Positions 1-6,688 are shown, numbered from the stretch's first letter. The stretch is 7,865 nt of DNA from Deltaproteobacteria bacterium UBA6967 (GCA_002450295.1 DJYX01000223.1:1-7865); one strand, 5' to 3'. Numbers and translations: made by a program. Notes: a model not told the origin generated them from the sequence alone.

Positions 1-998
1 GTTTGTTGCAGGCGCTGTAGGGAAGTCTCTGCGCCTTGCAGGGCAGAATCACTGAAGTCCAGCACAGAGCCATAGTGTCCAGCAACAATGAAGTAGCGGA
101 GCACCAATGGATCGTATGTTTGAAATGCGTCTTCCAGTGTGATGAAATTTCCTAGAGATTTAGCCATCTTCTGCCCGTTGATCGTCAGAAGGTTGGCATG
201 CAACCAATAGCGTGCGTAGTCATGGCCAAGTGCTCTTGCCTGGGCTAGTTCACATTCATGATGGGGGAACTTGAGATCCATGCCTCCACCATGAATGTCA
301 AAGGCGTTGCCCAAATAGCGCATGCTCATCGCAACACATTCCGTATGCCATCCAGGAAATCCTTCTTGGCCTAGACAGTCTCGCCAGCGCATCAGATGAT
401 CAGGTTCTGCATGCTTCCAGAGCGCAAAGTCCCGAGGATCTTTTTTCTCATTACGCACAGCCACCCGAGTACCGCTCAGCATATCTTCTCCCTTGCGACC
501 GGAGAGAGTGCCGTATCCGGAATCCTGAGAAACGTCAAAGTAGATCGACCCGTTTCGTTCGTAGGCTTTCCCCTGAGCGAGTAGCGTTTCGATCAACTGT
601 AGTTGCTCCGGAATATGTCCCGTTGCCCGCGGTGAGATGTCGGGTCGCTTAACCTGCAGACGGTCCATCATCGCAAAGTGTCGACAGGTGTAGTGTTCTA
701 CGATTGCCATCGGCTGACGGTTGATTTCCCGGGCTTTTTGCAGCACCTTGTCGGCACCATCGTCTTCATCTCCAACCAGATGACCCACATCCGTGATATT
801 TTGGATGTAGGTTACCGTGTAGCCACAGAACCGTAGGTAGCGTACGATCACATCGAAACTGACATAGGTCTTGGCATGGCCTAGGTGAGGGTCACCATAA
901 ACTGTGGGACCGCAGACGTAGAGACCAACGTGACCTGGCAGCACGGTTTCAAAGTCTTCTTTTTGTCTGCTCAGACTGTTGGTGAGGCGAAGGGGCAT
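1..998 (-). CDS. cysS: Cysteine--tRNA ligase (cysteinyl-tRNA synthetase), N-terminal 332 residues, cut by window start
   Basis: Class I aminoacyl-tRNA synthetase that charges tRNA-Cys with cysteine in the cytoplasm. The reverse strand reads open from ATG at 998 to the window edge without a stop. Seen in the protein: the N-terminal core [13 protein letters not shown] (residues 29-41) with the HIGH-type motif HLGH at 38-41; the four expected zinc ligands C29, C221 (in GWHTEC), H246 and E250 (in FPHHECE); and the KMSKS-type loop as KMAKS at 277-281, then SLGNF. The order and spacing match the family. The remaining C-terminal part (helical DALR and anticodon-binding regions, roughly 130-150 residues going by the usual length near 460) lies outside the window. 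The start fits the common family N-terminus ([16 protein letters not shown]), and the frame has no other ATG before a TAA at 1041-1043. No strong ribosome binding site is visible. Confidence 0.97.
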   Translation of the reverse strand, partial: MPLRLTNSLSRQKEDFETVLPGHVGLYVCGPTVYGDPHLGHAKTYVSFDVIVRYLRFCGYTVTYIQNITDVGHLVGDEDDGADKVLQKAREINRQPMAIVEHYTCRHFAMMDRLQVKRPDISPRATGHIPEQLQLIETLLAQGKAYERNGSIYFDVSQDSGYGTLSGRKGEDMLSGTRVAVRNEKKDPRDFALWKHAEPDHLMRWRDCLGQEGFPGWHTECVAMSMRYLGNAFDIHGGGMDLKFPHHECELAQARALGHDYARYWLHANLLTINGQKMAKSLGNFITLEDAFQTYDPLVLRYFIVAGHYGSVLDFSDSALQGAETSLQRLQQ

Positions 999-1309
999 GG
1001 GCTTTTTACTAAAGTGTACTGCGGTCGAAAGCCAGATAGCTTAACGATAAGAACAGAAAGTTGTCAGGTTTTTTCGAAGGTAGGAATGGTACACGGCGAT
1101 CAGAAGGCTGACTTAATAAATTGGATCCATTTGGGATAGAAGATCCAACTCCATCCAGATGCCATCGTAAATCACCAAGCTTTGAATTTTTAAGAGGCGT
1201 GGCCTTGATGACTGCCAGGCTGGTTTTAGATTGCATTTCTGTATTTTCTCTATCGCTGTTTGCCTACTTCCTGTGGCGGATGGTGATTCGGCAATCTCTC
1301 TCACCAACT
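999..1309. other. Gap between cysS and the unknown minus-strand gene; no convincing gene
   Basis: About 310 bases lying downstream of the 207-residue gene and upstream of cysS, both on the minus strand. I see no RNA gene and no stem plus T-run terminator. The only thing resembling a gene is a + strand frame from ATG 1208 to a stop at 1384 (58 residues). It has a hydrophobic stretch (SVFSLSLFAYFLW) and a poorly placed AAGAGG about 12 bases upstream. It would run antisense into the 3' end of the neighbouring gene, so I do not annotate it as a gene. The cysS promoter candidate lies at the low-coordinate end. Confidence 0.5.
1038..1067 (-). promoter_or_regulatory. Possible sigma70-type promoter for cysS
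   Basis: On the minus strand, CTGACA (1067-1062; five of six bases of the -35 consensus) is followed after 18 bases by TAAGCT (1043-1038), which keeps the key T, A and final T of a -10 box. Transcription would begin near 1031, giving a leader of about 33 bases before the cysS ATG. This rests on pattern matching by eye only; such matches also occur by chance. Confidence 0.3.
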
Positions 1310-1933
1310 CTAGCGGGGGAGCTTCGAGAAATTAGATTTATCTGGGTAGGAACTCTTGGGGGAGTGCATCCCGTTCTTGTGTAGCATCGAGGTTAAAATC
1401 AGATTTTCTAGGCGTTCATCTGCCTGCAAAATACGCAGGATTGCGCCAAGGTCAGAGTAGCCCAGATGCTTTTGGAGAATTCGTTCGTAAAGTTGCTTGG
1501 TCTGTTCTGGTAACTCTTGACCACTTTGTGTCTCTGTGGCGACAATTTCCTGAGCAATCTGTGTCAGCAATTCAGGCTGTTCCTCGATCCGACGTCGGAA
1601 GGTGCCAAAAATTTCCTCTTTGAAAACATCAATCAGCAGCAAAGAAACCCGCTCTCCTGAATCGTTCTGATCCAATTCGAAATGCTCAATCAGTCGCTGT
1701 CGCAAATGCTCTAGAATTCGTCCCTGCAACAGGTTACAGAGGAGATGTTTTAGCGTTTGTTCGTCGTGTCCGCCGTTCGGGTCGGATCGCTCCAGCATCT
1801 GCAGACACTCTGCGAGTCCGCGTGTGTAGGGGCTTACCTGGTAAGTTGAAGAAGAATTATCCGGAGGTTGGGCAGCTTCCAGATGGGGCATGTTTTCTTC
1901 CCCGTGCATCACCACTATTAGGCTGGGGTCCAT
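1310..1933 (-). CDS. Unknown soluble, mainly helical protein (207 residues)
   Basis: I do not recognise this family. The frame is open for 207 codons and its composition is protein-like, unlike the competing frames. There is no signal peptide or membrane span. Residues 1-35 are polar and probably disordered (QPPDNSSST). Residues 36-185 form a run of predicted amphipathic helices rich in Leu, Glu, Gln and Arg (for example LLCNLLQGRILEHLRQRLIEHF at about 65-86, split here by heptad-like leucines), and the basic, Ser/Lys-rich tail (186-207) looks unstructured. Single cysteines sit at 43 and 66. The start at 1933 is the first ATG after an in-frame TAA and has GAGGGGA directly before it, slightly too close to be ideal. 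ATG at 1891, preceded by GGGGAAG, is an alternative that would remove 14 residues. It lies upstream of cysS in the same direction but 311 bases away, so an operon is uncertain. Confidence 0.7.
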   Translation of the reverse strand: MDPSLIVVMHGEENMPHLEAAQPPDNSSSTYQVSPYTRGLAECLQMLERSDPNGGHDEQTLKHLLCNLLQGRILEHLRQRLIEHFELDQNDSGERVSLLLIDVFKEEIFGTFRRRIEEQPELLTQIAQEIVATETQSGQELPEQTKQLYERILQKHLGYSDLGAILRILQADERLENLILTSMLHKNGMHSPKSSYPDKSNFSKLPR

Positions 1934-2094
1934 TCCCCTCTGGAAAATTTACAAGAGAGGAGAGACATGGTTGTATGCAAAGCTGGTTTTCCGTAGAAGA
2001 ATCGTTTTGCGCCTTCCACGGATCTTGTGATTGATGTGCAAAACTCATCTTCTCTAGCGATCCCCCTCCCAACTTGCAAGATTTACAGAAGAGG
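1933..2094 (-). repeat. Imperfect duplicated leader-like element upstream of the unknown gene
   Basis: Two related segments, 1933-1960 and 2061-2094. Read on the minus strand, each is a CCTCT-type start, TGTAAAT, a spacer of different length (6 versus 12 bases), then a G-rich run (AGAGGGG or GGGAGGGGG). The ATTTACA...AGAGG part agrees at about 12 of 14 positions. The copy nearer the gene supplies the putative ribosome binding site of the 207-residue protein; the other precedes a short frame starting at ATG 2048. It may be a small duplication that copied a translation start region, or chance. Confidence 0.35.
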
Positions 2095-2171
2095 TTGTTT
2101 TTTCGAGAAGATTAAAGGCAGTGGCTACAGAGCAAGAAACTAGTATGTGACAGATAGAAATTGTGCGTTGG

Positions 2172-2189
2172 CTGGGTTGCAAAGCCCAG
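2172..2189. repeat. Small hairpin in the divergent region
   Basis: CTGGG (2172-2176) and CCCAG (2185-2189) can pair around the 8-base loop TTGCAAAG; a G-T pair can extend it by one. No T-run follows on either strand, so it is not a convincing terminator. The loop carries one of three copies of TGCAAAGC in this region. Confidence 0.3.
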
Positions 2190-2278
2190 TAGCGGCCGAA
2201 TTCTAAATACCTCTGAAACGTATATGTGAGGCTGCAAAGCTGGTTCCAAAGGAGGGTGTATAGAAAAGTTACGAAATT

Positions 2279-2308
2279 TTGACTGATTTTCCGCTTGAAA
2301 GCGATTTT
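2279..2308 (+). promoter_or_regulatory. Possible promoter for the hemJ cluster
   Basis: TTGACT (2279-2284, five of six bases of the -35 consensus) is followed after 18 bases by GATTTT (2303-2308), a poor -10. The leader to the hemJ ATG would be about 50 bases. This is the best + strand candidate I see upstream of the five-gene cluster, but the -10 is weak. Confidence 0.25.
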
Positions 2309-2365
2309 GCTTGAGCGCAACCTCACGCAATCAACTGTTTTTTTCATCACCGTCATGAGTTTCAT

Positions 2366-3046
2366 ATGGTGTACCTCTTTCTGCTAGCGATCCCAATTGT
2401 TGGACTGCTGGTCATCCGAGCGTTCTATCGCGATTTTGCAGGCCTGGGAGAATGGCTCTGGTTTCAGGATGAGTACGACGCAATCAGCCAGAGCATTGAT
2501 CAGTTTGGCCAGTCAAGTTATTTGTATATTCAGGCCATCCACATCATTGGTGTAGTGGTCTGGTTTGCGGGGCTATTTTACATCGGAAGATTGTTCGTCT
2601 ATCACAAGGAAGCTTCCCGTCGCCCAGAGCCGGAACGCAAGATTCTAGAAGAGCAATTTACGATCATGGAACGCCGCCTTTGGTACGCAATTACGTGGCC
2701 TGGGCTGTGCATCACAATGGCTTTCGGTACGCTGATGTTACTCTACATTGGCCTGCCGCCATGGATCCATTCCAAGCTGGGCTTGGTGGTTTTGCTGGTT
2801 GGTTATCACCTCTACTGTGGACGGCTAAGAAGACAACTGGAGGAAGGCACTTGCCGCTGGAACGGACGCCTGTTGCGTATGTTCAATGAGGTGCCCGCAC
2901 TTTTGCTGGTAGCGATCGTTTTCATCGTCGTACTCAAAGATCTCTTGTCTTGGACGGTCCTGCTGATAATCTTAGTGTTGTTAGCAATCTCCATCTTGGT
3001 GACGATCAAATGGTATGCGCGCTATCGAAAGAGTGTAGCCCTTTGA
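2366..3046 (+). CDS. hemJ: HemJ-type protoporphyrinogen IX oxidase (CopD/UPF0093 family), extended at both ends
   Basis: Inner-membrane enzyme of haem biosynthesis that oxidises protoporphyrinogen IX to protoporphyrin IX. Family marks seen: YLYIQAIHIIGVVVWFAG (53-70), with the conserved first-helix histidine at 59 that is implicated in haem binding; GRLFVYH (74-80); IMERRLWYAI (100-109); PWIHSKLGLVVLLVGYH (132-148), then GRLRRQ (152-157); and FNEVPALLLVAIVFIVVLK (173-191). That is the usual four-helix core (about 52-192). The usual protein is near 140-150 residues; this one has 226. The extra parts are an N-terminal hydrophobic segment (1-20) with a linker, and a further C-terminal span (about 193-214) ending in basic residues. 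The frame offers no obvious internal start near the core, so the extension is probably genuine. The ribosome binding site is weak. It is first in a tight cluster: the lipoprotein frame opens one base after its stop. Confidence 0.88.
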   Translation: MVYLFLLAIPIVGLLVIRAFYRDFAGLGEWLWFQDEYDAISQSIDQFGQSSYLYIQAIHIIGVVVWFAGLFYIGRLFVYHKEASRRPEPERKILEEQFTIMERRLWYAITWPGLCITMAFGTLMLLYIGLPPWIHSKLGLVVLLVGYHLYCGRLRRQLEEGTCRWNGRLLRMFNEVPALLLVAIVFIVVLKDLLSWTVLLIILVLLAISILVTIKWYARYRKSVAL

Positions 3047-3047
3047 G

Positions 3048-3809
3048 ATGCTTCAGCGAAATACCGTTGTCCTCTCCCTACCGCAAACCCTAAAACACAA
3101 TCTGATCATGAATTGGATCGTTCCAATGCAACGCCTGTTGGGAACTCTGCTGCTGGCTCTGCTACTCAGCAATTGCAGTGGTCTGTTCGAAAGTGAAGCT
3201 GAGCGCCAACAGCGTCTAGCCCAACACTTCGAGCAGGGTATGCGCCTATTTGAGCAGAAAGAATACACAGGCGCAGTGGAATCCTTCCGACAAGTTCCTC
3301 CAGAGTCTGCGCTGTACAATCGCTCACTGGCCATGATCCGTCGCGTTCCTTACCAACGAGGGCGAGACGCTTACGAAGAGCAACGTTATGCAGATGCCAG
3401 TCGTCAGTTTCGTGCAGTTCCGGTTTCAGCATCTGAGTATGGTGATGCACAGAACTACCTGCGTGAAATAGAGATGATTCGCATTGAACAGCAGTACCGT
3501 GAATCCCGTGGAGATCGCAGGCGTGAATTGCTCAGCCAGTTGGTGCAGAAGTCTCGTGAGAATTCAGACGCCAAACGTTTGGATGAGCTGTTGGAACGTG
3601 GTCGCAAAGAAATGATGGGTTCGATGCCAGCTGAGCAACGAGCCTGGCTTGCCTGGTTCCGTGAGACAATGGAAGGAGAAACTTCGCGCACCGTCCGTCA
3701 GCAGATGCTGGAAGAGATGATGCAGAATTTCGAGCAGTTTGCTGCTGAACCAACCACTCGGGCTGAAGCGATCGAGTTGGTCGCTAATCTAAAGCTTAGC
3801 CTACAATGA
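3048..3809 (+). CDS. Probable lipoprotein with two tandem TPR-like repeats
   Basis: Function unknown. A hydrophobic segment (LLGTLLLALLLSNC, 30-43) ends in a lipobox-like L-S-N-C with C43 as the expected lipidated residue; Asn just before the Cys is less common than Gly, Ala or Ser. Two similar helical units follow, 61-84 and 102-125, 41 residues apart, sharing G, Y/F-E-x, Y, A, F-R and V-P (EYTGAVESFRQVP versus RYADASRQFRAVP); they resemble tetratricopeptide repeats. The rest (135-253) is charged, probably helical, with no clear domain. The frame opens one base after the hemJ stop, arguing for coupled translation from 3048. However, ATG at 3108 (residue 21) or 3126 (residue 27) gives a more normal signal peptide length, and no start has a clear Shine-Dalgarno. 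Its stop overlaps the porin frame by 4 bases (ATGA), suggesting the two envelope proteins work together, perhaps as barrel and periplasmic partner; that is inference. Confidence 0.82.
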   Translation: MLQRNTVVLSLPQTLKHNLIMNWIVPMQRLLGTLLLALLLSNCSGLFESEAERQQRLAQHFEQGMRLFEQKEYTGAVESFRQVPPESALYNRSLAMIRRVPYQRGRDAYEEQRYADASRQFRAVPVSASEYGDAQNYLREIEMIRIEQQYRESRGDRRRELLSQLVQKSRENSDAKRLDELLERGRKEMMGSMPAEQRAWLAWFRETMEGETSRTVRQQMLEEMMQNFEQFAAEPTTRAEAIELVANLKLSLQ

Positions 3810-5461
3810 CGTATTCCGGTCGGTTTTCCGCCGACCAGAAACCTACCTTTCCGCTTTTCGCTATCTCTGAATTCAACGTGCACATCTCTCTTTTTCTTCG
3901 CCGCTTGCTGCTTGCCAGTAGCTGCCTGCTCCTACTGAATACCTCCCTCTGGGCCCAAAGCAACTTCATTCCTCTAGAGAAGGGAGACTACAAAGAACTC
4001 GAAGAGCGCCCCACTTACGCACCAGTCCTCGAAGTCGGTGGTTCCTACCGACTCCGTAATCGATGGATTGATGCGAGCCCAGAGCCAGAAACTCCAACAG
4101 GTTTCCCAAATGCCGGTACACTCTCCTTTGAGCAAGATCTGAGGATCTTTCTGCGCTCAACTGCACACCGCTCAGCTTCGATTCAGCTTGAGTTGGCAAC
4201 AGCCCAGGCTCCTTTCAACAACGCTGACTTGCGTCCACCAGCAGAGCGACCAAATGCCCCTGATTCGCAGGACGTTGATCTGGTGGCTCGTCAGGCCTAC
4301 CTGGAGTTTCGTGCGAACCCTCGTGATCAGTTACGCATTGGGAAGCAGGAACTTCGTCTCGGTGATCGTCGTGGCAAGGTTTTCAGCGGATTGTTGACCG
4401 GTATCGCTCAGCAATGCACAGCAGGTAGCTTCTGTTATGAAGCCGGTGCTCTGAAGCTGCAGGATGATACAGCAGACTGGCTGTACACCCTCTCCTTGGA
4501 CTACCCACTTTTTTATGAGCTTGATGCAGCTGGACAGCCTGAGAATGTGATGCGTGTCGAGGTTTTTCGAATCATCTACACAGAGCGGAACATTCCACTT
4601 GGACGCAACAACGCTCCTGGATTGCGACTCAGCAACGGAGACTTGGATCGCTTACGAGGTACTAGTTTTGCGAATACTAATAGCTGCTCATCAGAGTTGA
4701 AACGCCAGGCAGTCGTAGGAGGACAGGATTGTACCCCAGTCCATTTCGATGCGACCAGCCAGGATTATTATGGGGTACGTTTCACGTGGAACACTCCGAG
4801 CTGGCGTTGGTATTCCGACCTGCTTGGCAACCAGGGGAATCGTGCCTACTACAGTTTAGGGCCAAATAACGACTATGGACAGTCACTGGGAAGTTACGCC
4901 GTAGCCGGAGTGGCAACGGAGCATCAGCTGTCTTATCTCTGGGACAATCATCAGGTAACAGGCCTGTTTCTCTATGCCAGCGGTGATGAACAATTGGAAG
5001 ATGGTGGGTCTATCGACAACACGGGTCAGAACTACCAGCGAAGCATTCGTGCCTTCCACGAAATCGTTCCGGGCACATATCGAGGAACAAACTTTTACTT
5101 CAACGGTGGAAGTCCAGATTGGAAGAGTGGAACCGGATTGGGCCACACGATCGCTAACACCCAAATGCTTGGTGCTCGTTATCGTTTCACTGTCGAGGCC
5201 TCGGAGACATTCTACGAGGCTGGGTTCTATTACCTGGACCACGTGAATCCGGTGATGACATCATCAGGTGGAAAAGCTACCCACATTGGTATCGAATGGG
5301 ATAACACTTTCTCCTGGAAGTTGCGGGACTTTGTGACCTGGGACCTGGAGTTGAATTTCTTCCGACAAGGAAAGGCATTCCGCTACGACGACTACCAGCC
5401 TTCCGTTAGTGAAACAGGTTCTGCCACACACTTCGCCAGCCGAGTTTACTATTCTTTCTGA
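3806..5461 (+). CDS. Outer-membrane beta-barrel, alginate-export/porin-like
   Basis: Probable channel or export barrel of the outer membrane. Seen: a signal sequence with basic LRRLLL and a hydrophobic core (34-48), likely cleaved after A50 (SLWA|Q); then alternating polar/hydrophobic strands with many aromatic residues; and a terminal VYYSF whose last residue is Phe, the usual barrel insertion signal. The segment RQAYLEFR...LRIGKQELRLGDRR (162-189) resembles the GRQEL-type motif of alginate-export family porins; I hold that assignment only loosely, and the substrate is unknown. Mature length near 500 fits. Cysteines occur in two close pairs, 204/210 and 294/309, in likely loops. Start: ATG 3806 overlaps the upstream stop, but gives a 33-residue stretch before the signal core. 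GTG at 3878 (residue 25, reading MHISLFLRRLLL) gives a textbook signal peptide and may be the true start. Followed by hisB after 13 bases. Confidence 0.85.
   Translation: MTYSGRFSADQKPTFPLFAISEFNVHISLFLRRLLLASSCLLLLNTSLWAQSNFIPLEKGDYKELEERPTYAPVLEVGGSYRLRNRWIDASPEPETPTGFPNAGTLSFEQDLRIFLRSTAHRSASIQLELATAQAPFNNADLRPPAERPNAPDSQDVDLVARQAYLEFRANPRDQLRIGKQELRLGDRRGKVFSGLLTGIAQQCTAGSFCYEAGALKLQDDTADWLYTLSLDYPLFYELDAAGQPENVMRVEVFRIIYTERNIPLGRNNAPGLRLSNGDLDRLRGTSFANTNSCSSELKRQAVVGGQDCTPVHFDATSQDYYGVRFTWNTPSWRWYSDLLGNQGNRAYYSLGPNNDYGQSLGSYAVAGVATEHQLSYLWDNHQVTGLFLYASGDEQLEDGGSIDNTGQNYQRSIRAFHEIVPGTYRGTNFYFNGGSPDWKSGTGLGHTIANTQMLGARYRFTVEASETFYEAGFYYLDHVNPVMTSSGGKATHIGIEWDNTFSWKLRDFVTWDLELNFFRQGKAFRYDDYQPSVSETGSATHFASRVYYSF
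3818..3836 (+). other. Hairpin just after the lipoprotein stop codon
   Basis: GGTCGG (3818-3823) pairs perfectly with CCGACC (3831-3836) around a 7-base loop TTTTCCG. It lies directly after the lipoprotein stop and before the alternative GTG start of the barrel gene at 3878. No T-run follows immediately, so it is unlikely to be a strong terminator. It could be an attenuating or mRNA-stabilising hairpin if the barrel really starts at 3878. Confidence 0.35.
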
Positions 5462-5474
5462 ATCAAAGCCGACA

Positions 5475-6059
5475 ATGCGACAAGTCAGCAAACAACGAAA
5501 CACACGTGAAACTAAAATCCAACTGACGATCAACCTGGATGGCAGCGGTAAGGTCGCTGTGCGCTCCGGTATCGGCTACCTGGATCACATGCTGGAGCAG
5601 TTAGCCTTCCACGGCTTGTTTGATCTGGAACTTCAGTGTGAGGGAGATCTTGAGGTAGATTGCCACCACACGGTCGAGGACATCTCTCTGACCTTGGGGG
5701 CTGCCGTTCTTGAAGCGCTGGAAGACAAGCAGGGGATCGTTCGCTACGGCCAGATGTATGTGCCGATGGACGAGACCTTGGTGCGTACTGTGCTGGACTT
5801 GAGTGGTCGGCCAGATTTTGTGTTCCAGGGTGAATTTCGTCAGCCAGCGATCGGTGCACTGGATACCCAGATGATCCCACACTTCTTCAAGTCCTTTGCG
5901 ATTGCCTCGAAGACCACTCTCCACATGGCAATTCTGTACGGAGAGAATGACCACCACAAGTGTGAGGGATTGTTCAAGTCCTTCGCCAGGGCCTTGCGAC
6001 AAGCCACGGAGTTGGACCCAAGACGCGCTGGTGTCACATCAACGAAGGGCGTGCTGTGA
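5475..6059 (+). CDS. hisB: Imidazoleglycerol-phosphate dehydratase (monofunctional HisB)
   Basis: Cytoplasmic enzyme of histidine biosynthesis that dehydrates imidazole glycerol phosphate to imidazole acetol phosphate. 194 residues, the normal length for the single-domain form; there is no phosphatase domain. The two halves carry the duplicated manganese-binding pattern: GYLDHMLEQLAFHG (34-47) and DCHHTVED (62-69) in the first, HFFKSFA (136-142) and DHHKCEG (159-165) in the second, plus YVPMDETL (95-102) and the C-terminal DPRRAGVTSTKGVL (181-194). Start chosen at 5475 because family proteins begin just before the RxTxET-type strand (RNTRETKIQL); an ATG at 5409 in the same frame would overlap the barrel gene by 53 bases and add a tail that does not look like the family. 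No strong ribosome binding site. hisH overlaps the stop by 4 bases (GTGA). Confidence 0.96.
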   Translation: MRQVSKQRNTRETKIQLTINLDGSGKVAVRSGIGYLDHMLEQLAFHGLFDLELQCEGDLEVDCHHTVEDISLTLGAAVLEALEDKQGIVRYGQMYVPMDETLVRTVLDLSGRPDFVFQGEFRQPAIGALDTQMIPHFFKSFAIASKTTLHMAILYGENDHHKCEGLFKSFARALRQATELDPRRAGVTSTKGVL

Positions 6060-6664
6060 GCCTGAGTGTGATCATCGACTACAAAGTCGGTAATCTGCAC
6101 AATCTCAAAAACGCTTTGGACTACTTGAAGTTGCCGGCTTCGATCGTGGAAGAGCCGGAAGCGGTCCGTCAAGCAGATCGAATTCTCTTCCCTGGAGTAG
6201 GTGCCTTTGGCCCAGCGATGCAGCATCTTCGTGATTCTGGAATGCTGGAGGTGATGGAGGAGAAGGTCCAGTCTGGCGCTCCGCTATTAGGGATCTGTGT
6301 TGGCGCTCAGTTGTTGATGGAGCTGGGTCAGGAAGATGGTCCGCATCAGGGCCTGGGATGGATCGCTGGAGAAGTCAGCCGCTTTCAGCACCAACTCAAG
6401 ATTCCACAGATTGGCTGGAACGAGGTCGAGTTCCGCAAGCCCGATCCATTATTTCAGGGATTGCGTGACCGCAGTCACTTCTACTTTGTGCACTCCTACC
6501 ACCTGCGGCCCAATGATCCAGAGGTCGTGCTGGGTGAAACGGAGTACGGCTATCCTTTTGCCTCGGTTGTGCGCAAGGATAACGTCTGGGGAGTGCAGTT
6601 TCATCCGGAGAAGAGTCAGCAAGCGGGTCTGCAGCTACTGCAAAACTTCTGCACCTTGACTTGA
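6056..6664 (+). CDS. hisH: Imidazole glycerol phosphate synthase, glutaminase subunit
   Basis: Class I glutamine amidotransferase that releases ammonia from glutamine and passes it to HisF, which makes imidazole glycerol phosphate and AICAR. 202 residues, the usual length. Seen: N-terminal IIDYKVGNLHNLKNAL (6-21); the oxyanion region PGVGAFG (46-52); the nucleophile C81 in LLGICVGAQLL, where most family members have GICLGMQ; and the catalytic partners H183 and E185 in GVQFHPEKS. The triad is complete. The start is GTG at 6056, overlapping the hisB stop, so translation is probably coupled. HisF is not in the window; the next gene is ndk, so the partner must be encoded elsewhere. Confidence 0.95.
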   Translation: MSLSVIIDYKVGNLHNLKNALDYLKLPASIVEEPEAVRQADRILFPGVGAFGPAMQHLRDSGMLEVMEEKVQSGAPLLGICVGAQLLMELGQEDGPHQGLGWIAGEVSRFQHQLKIPQIGWNEVEFRKPDPLFQGLRDRSHFYFVHSYHLRPNDPEVVLGETEYGYPFASVVRKDNVWGVQFHPEKSQQAGLQLLQNFCTLT

Positions 6665-6688
6665 GTGCAACTTCTCCAGTAGCTTCGA

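Larger units (their letters stand above)
1934..2365. other. Divergent intergenic region (432 bases)
   Basis: It separates the minus-strand unknown gene from + strand hemJ, so it should carry promoters for both. No tRNA or other known RNA gene is apparent. Frames inside it (for example 2365-2054 on the minus strand) have unnatural compositions and I do not annotate them. Notable content: a 13-base direct repeat TGCAAAGCTGGTT at 1976-1988 and 2233-2245, with its first eight bases found again at 2178-2185; a hairpin at 2172-2189; and a minus-strand -10-like TAGAAT (2205-2200) without a good -35, possibly serving the unknown gene. A + strand promoter candidate is listed separately. Confidence 0.55.

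Noticed and set aside
1208..1384. 58-residue + strand frame with a hydrophobic segment
   Set aside because: It runs antisense into the last 75 bases of the better-supported minus-strand gene, has a ribosome binding site at the wrong distance, and no other support.
2054..2365. 103-residue minus-strand frame starting back-to-back with hemJ
   Set aside because: Composition is not protein-like, no domain is visible, and a second unrelated frame overlaps it equally well; it lies in a promoter-type region.
3908..3925. LASSC in the barrel signal sequence as a lipobox
   Set aside because: Ala instead of Leu at -3, the Cys lies mid-way through the hydrophobic core, and a good signal peptidase I site (SLWA|Q) follows, as expected for a barrel.
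5409..5474. Upstream ATG extending HisB by 22 residues
   Set aside because: It would overlap the barrel gene by 53 bases, and the added residues do not resemble the HisB N-terminus; ATG 5475 gives the standard length.
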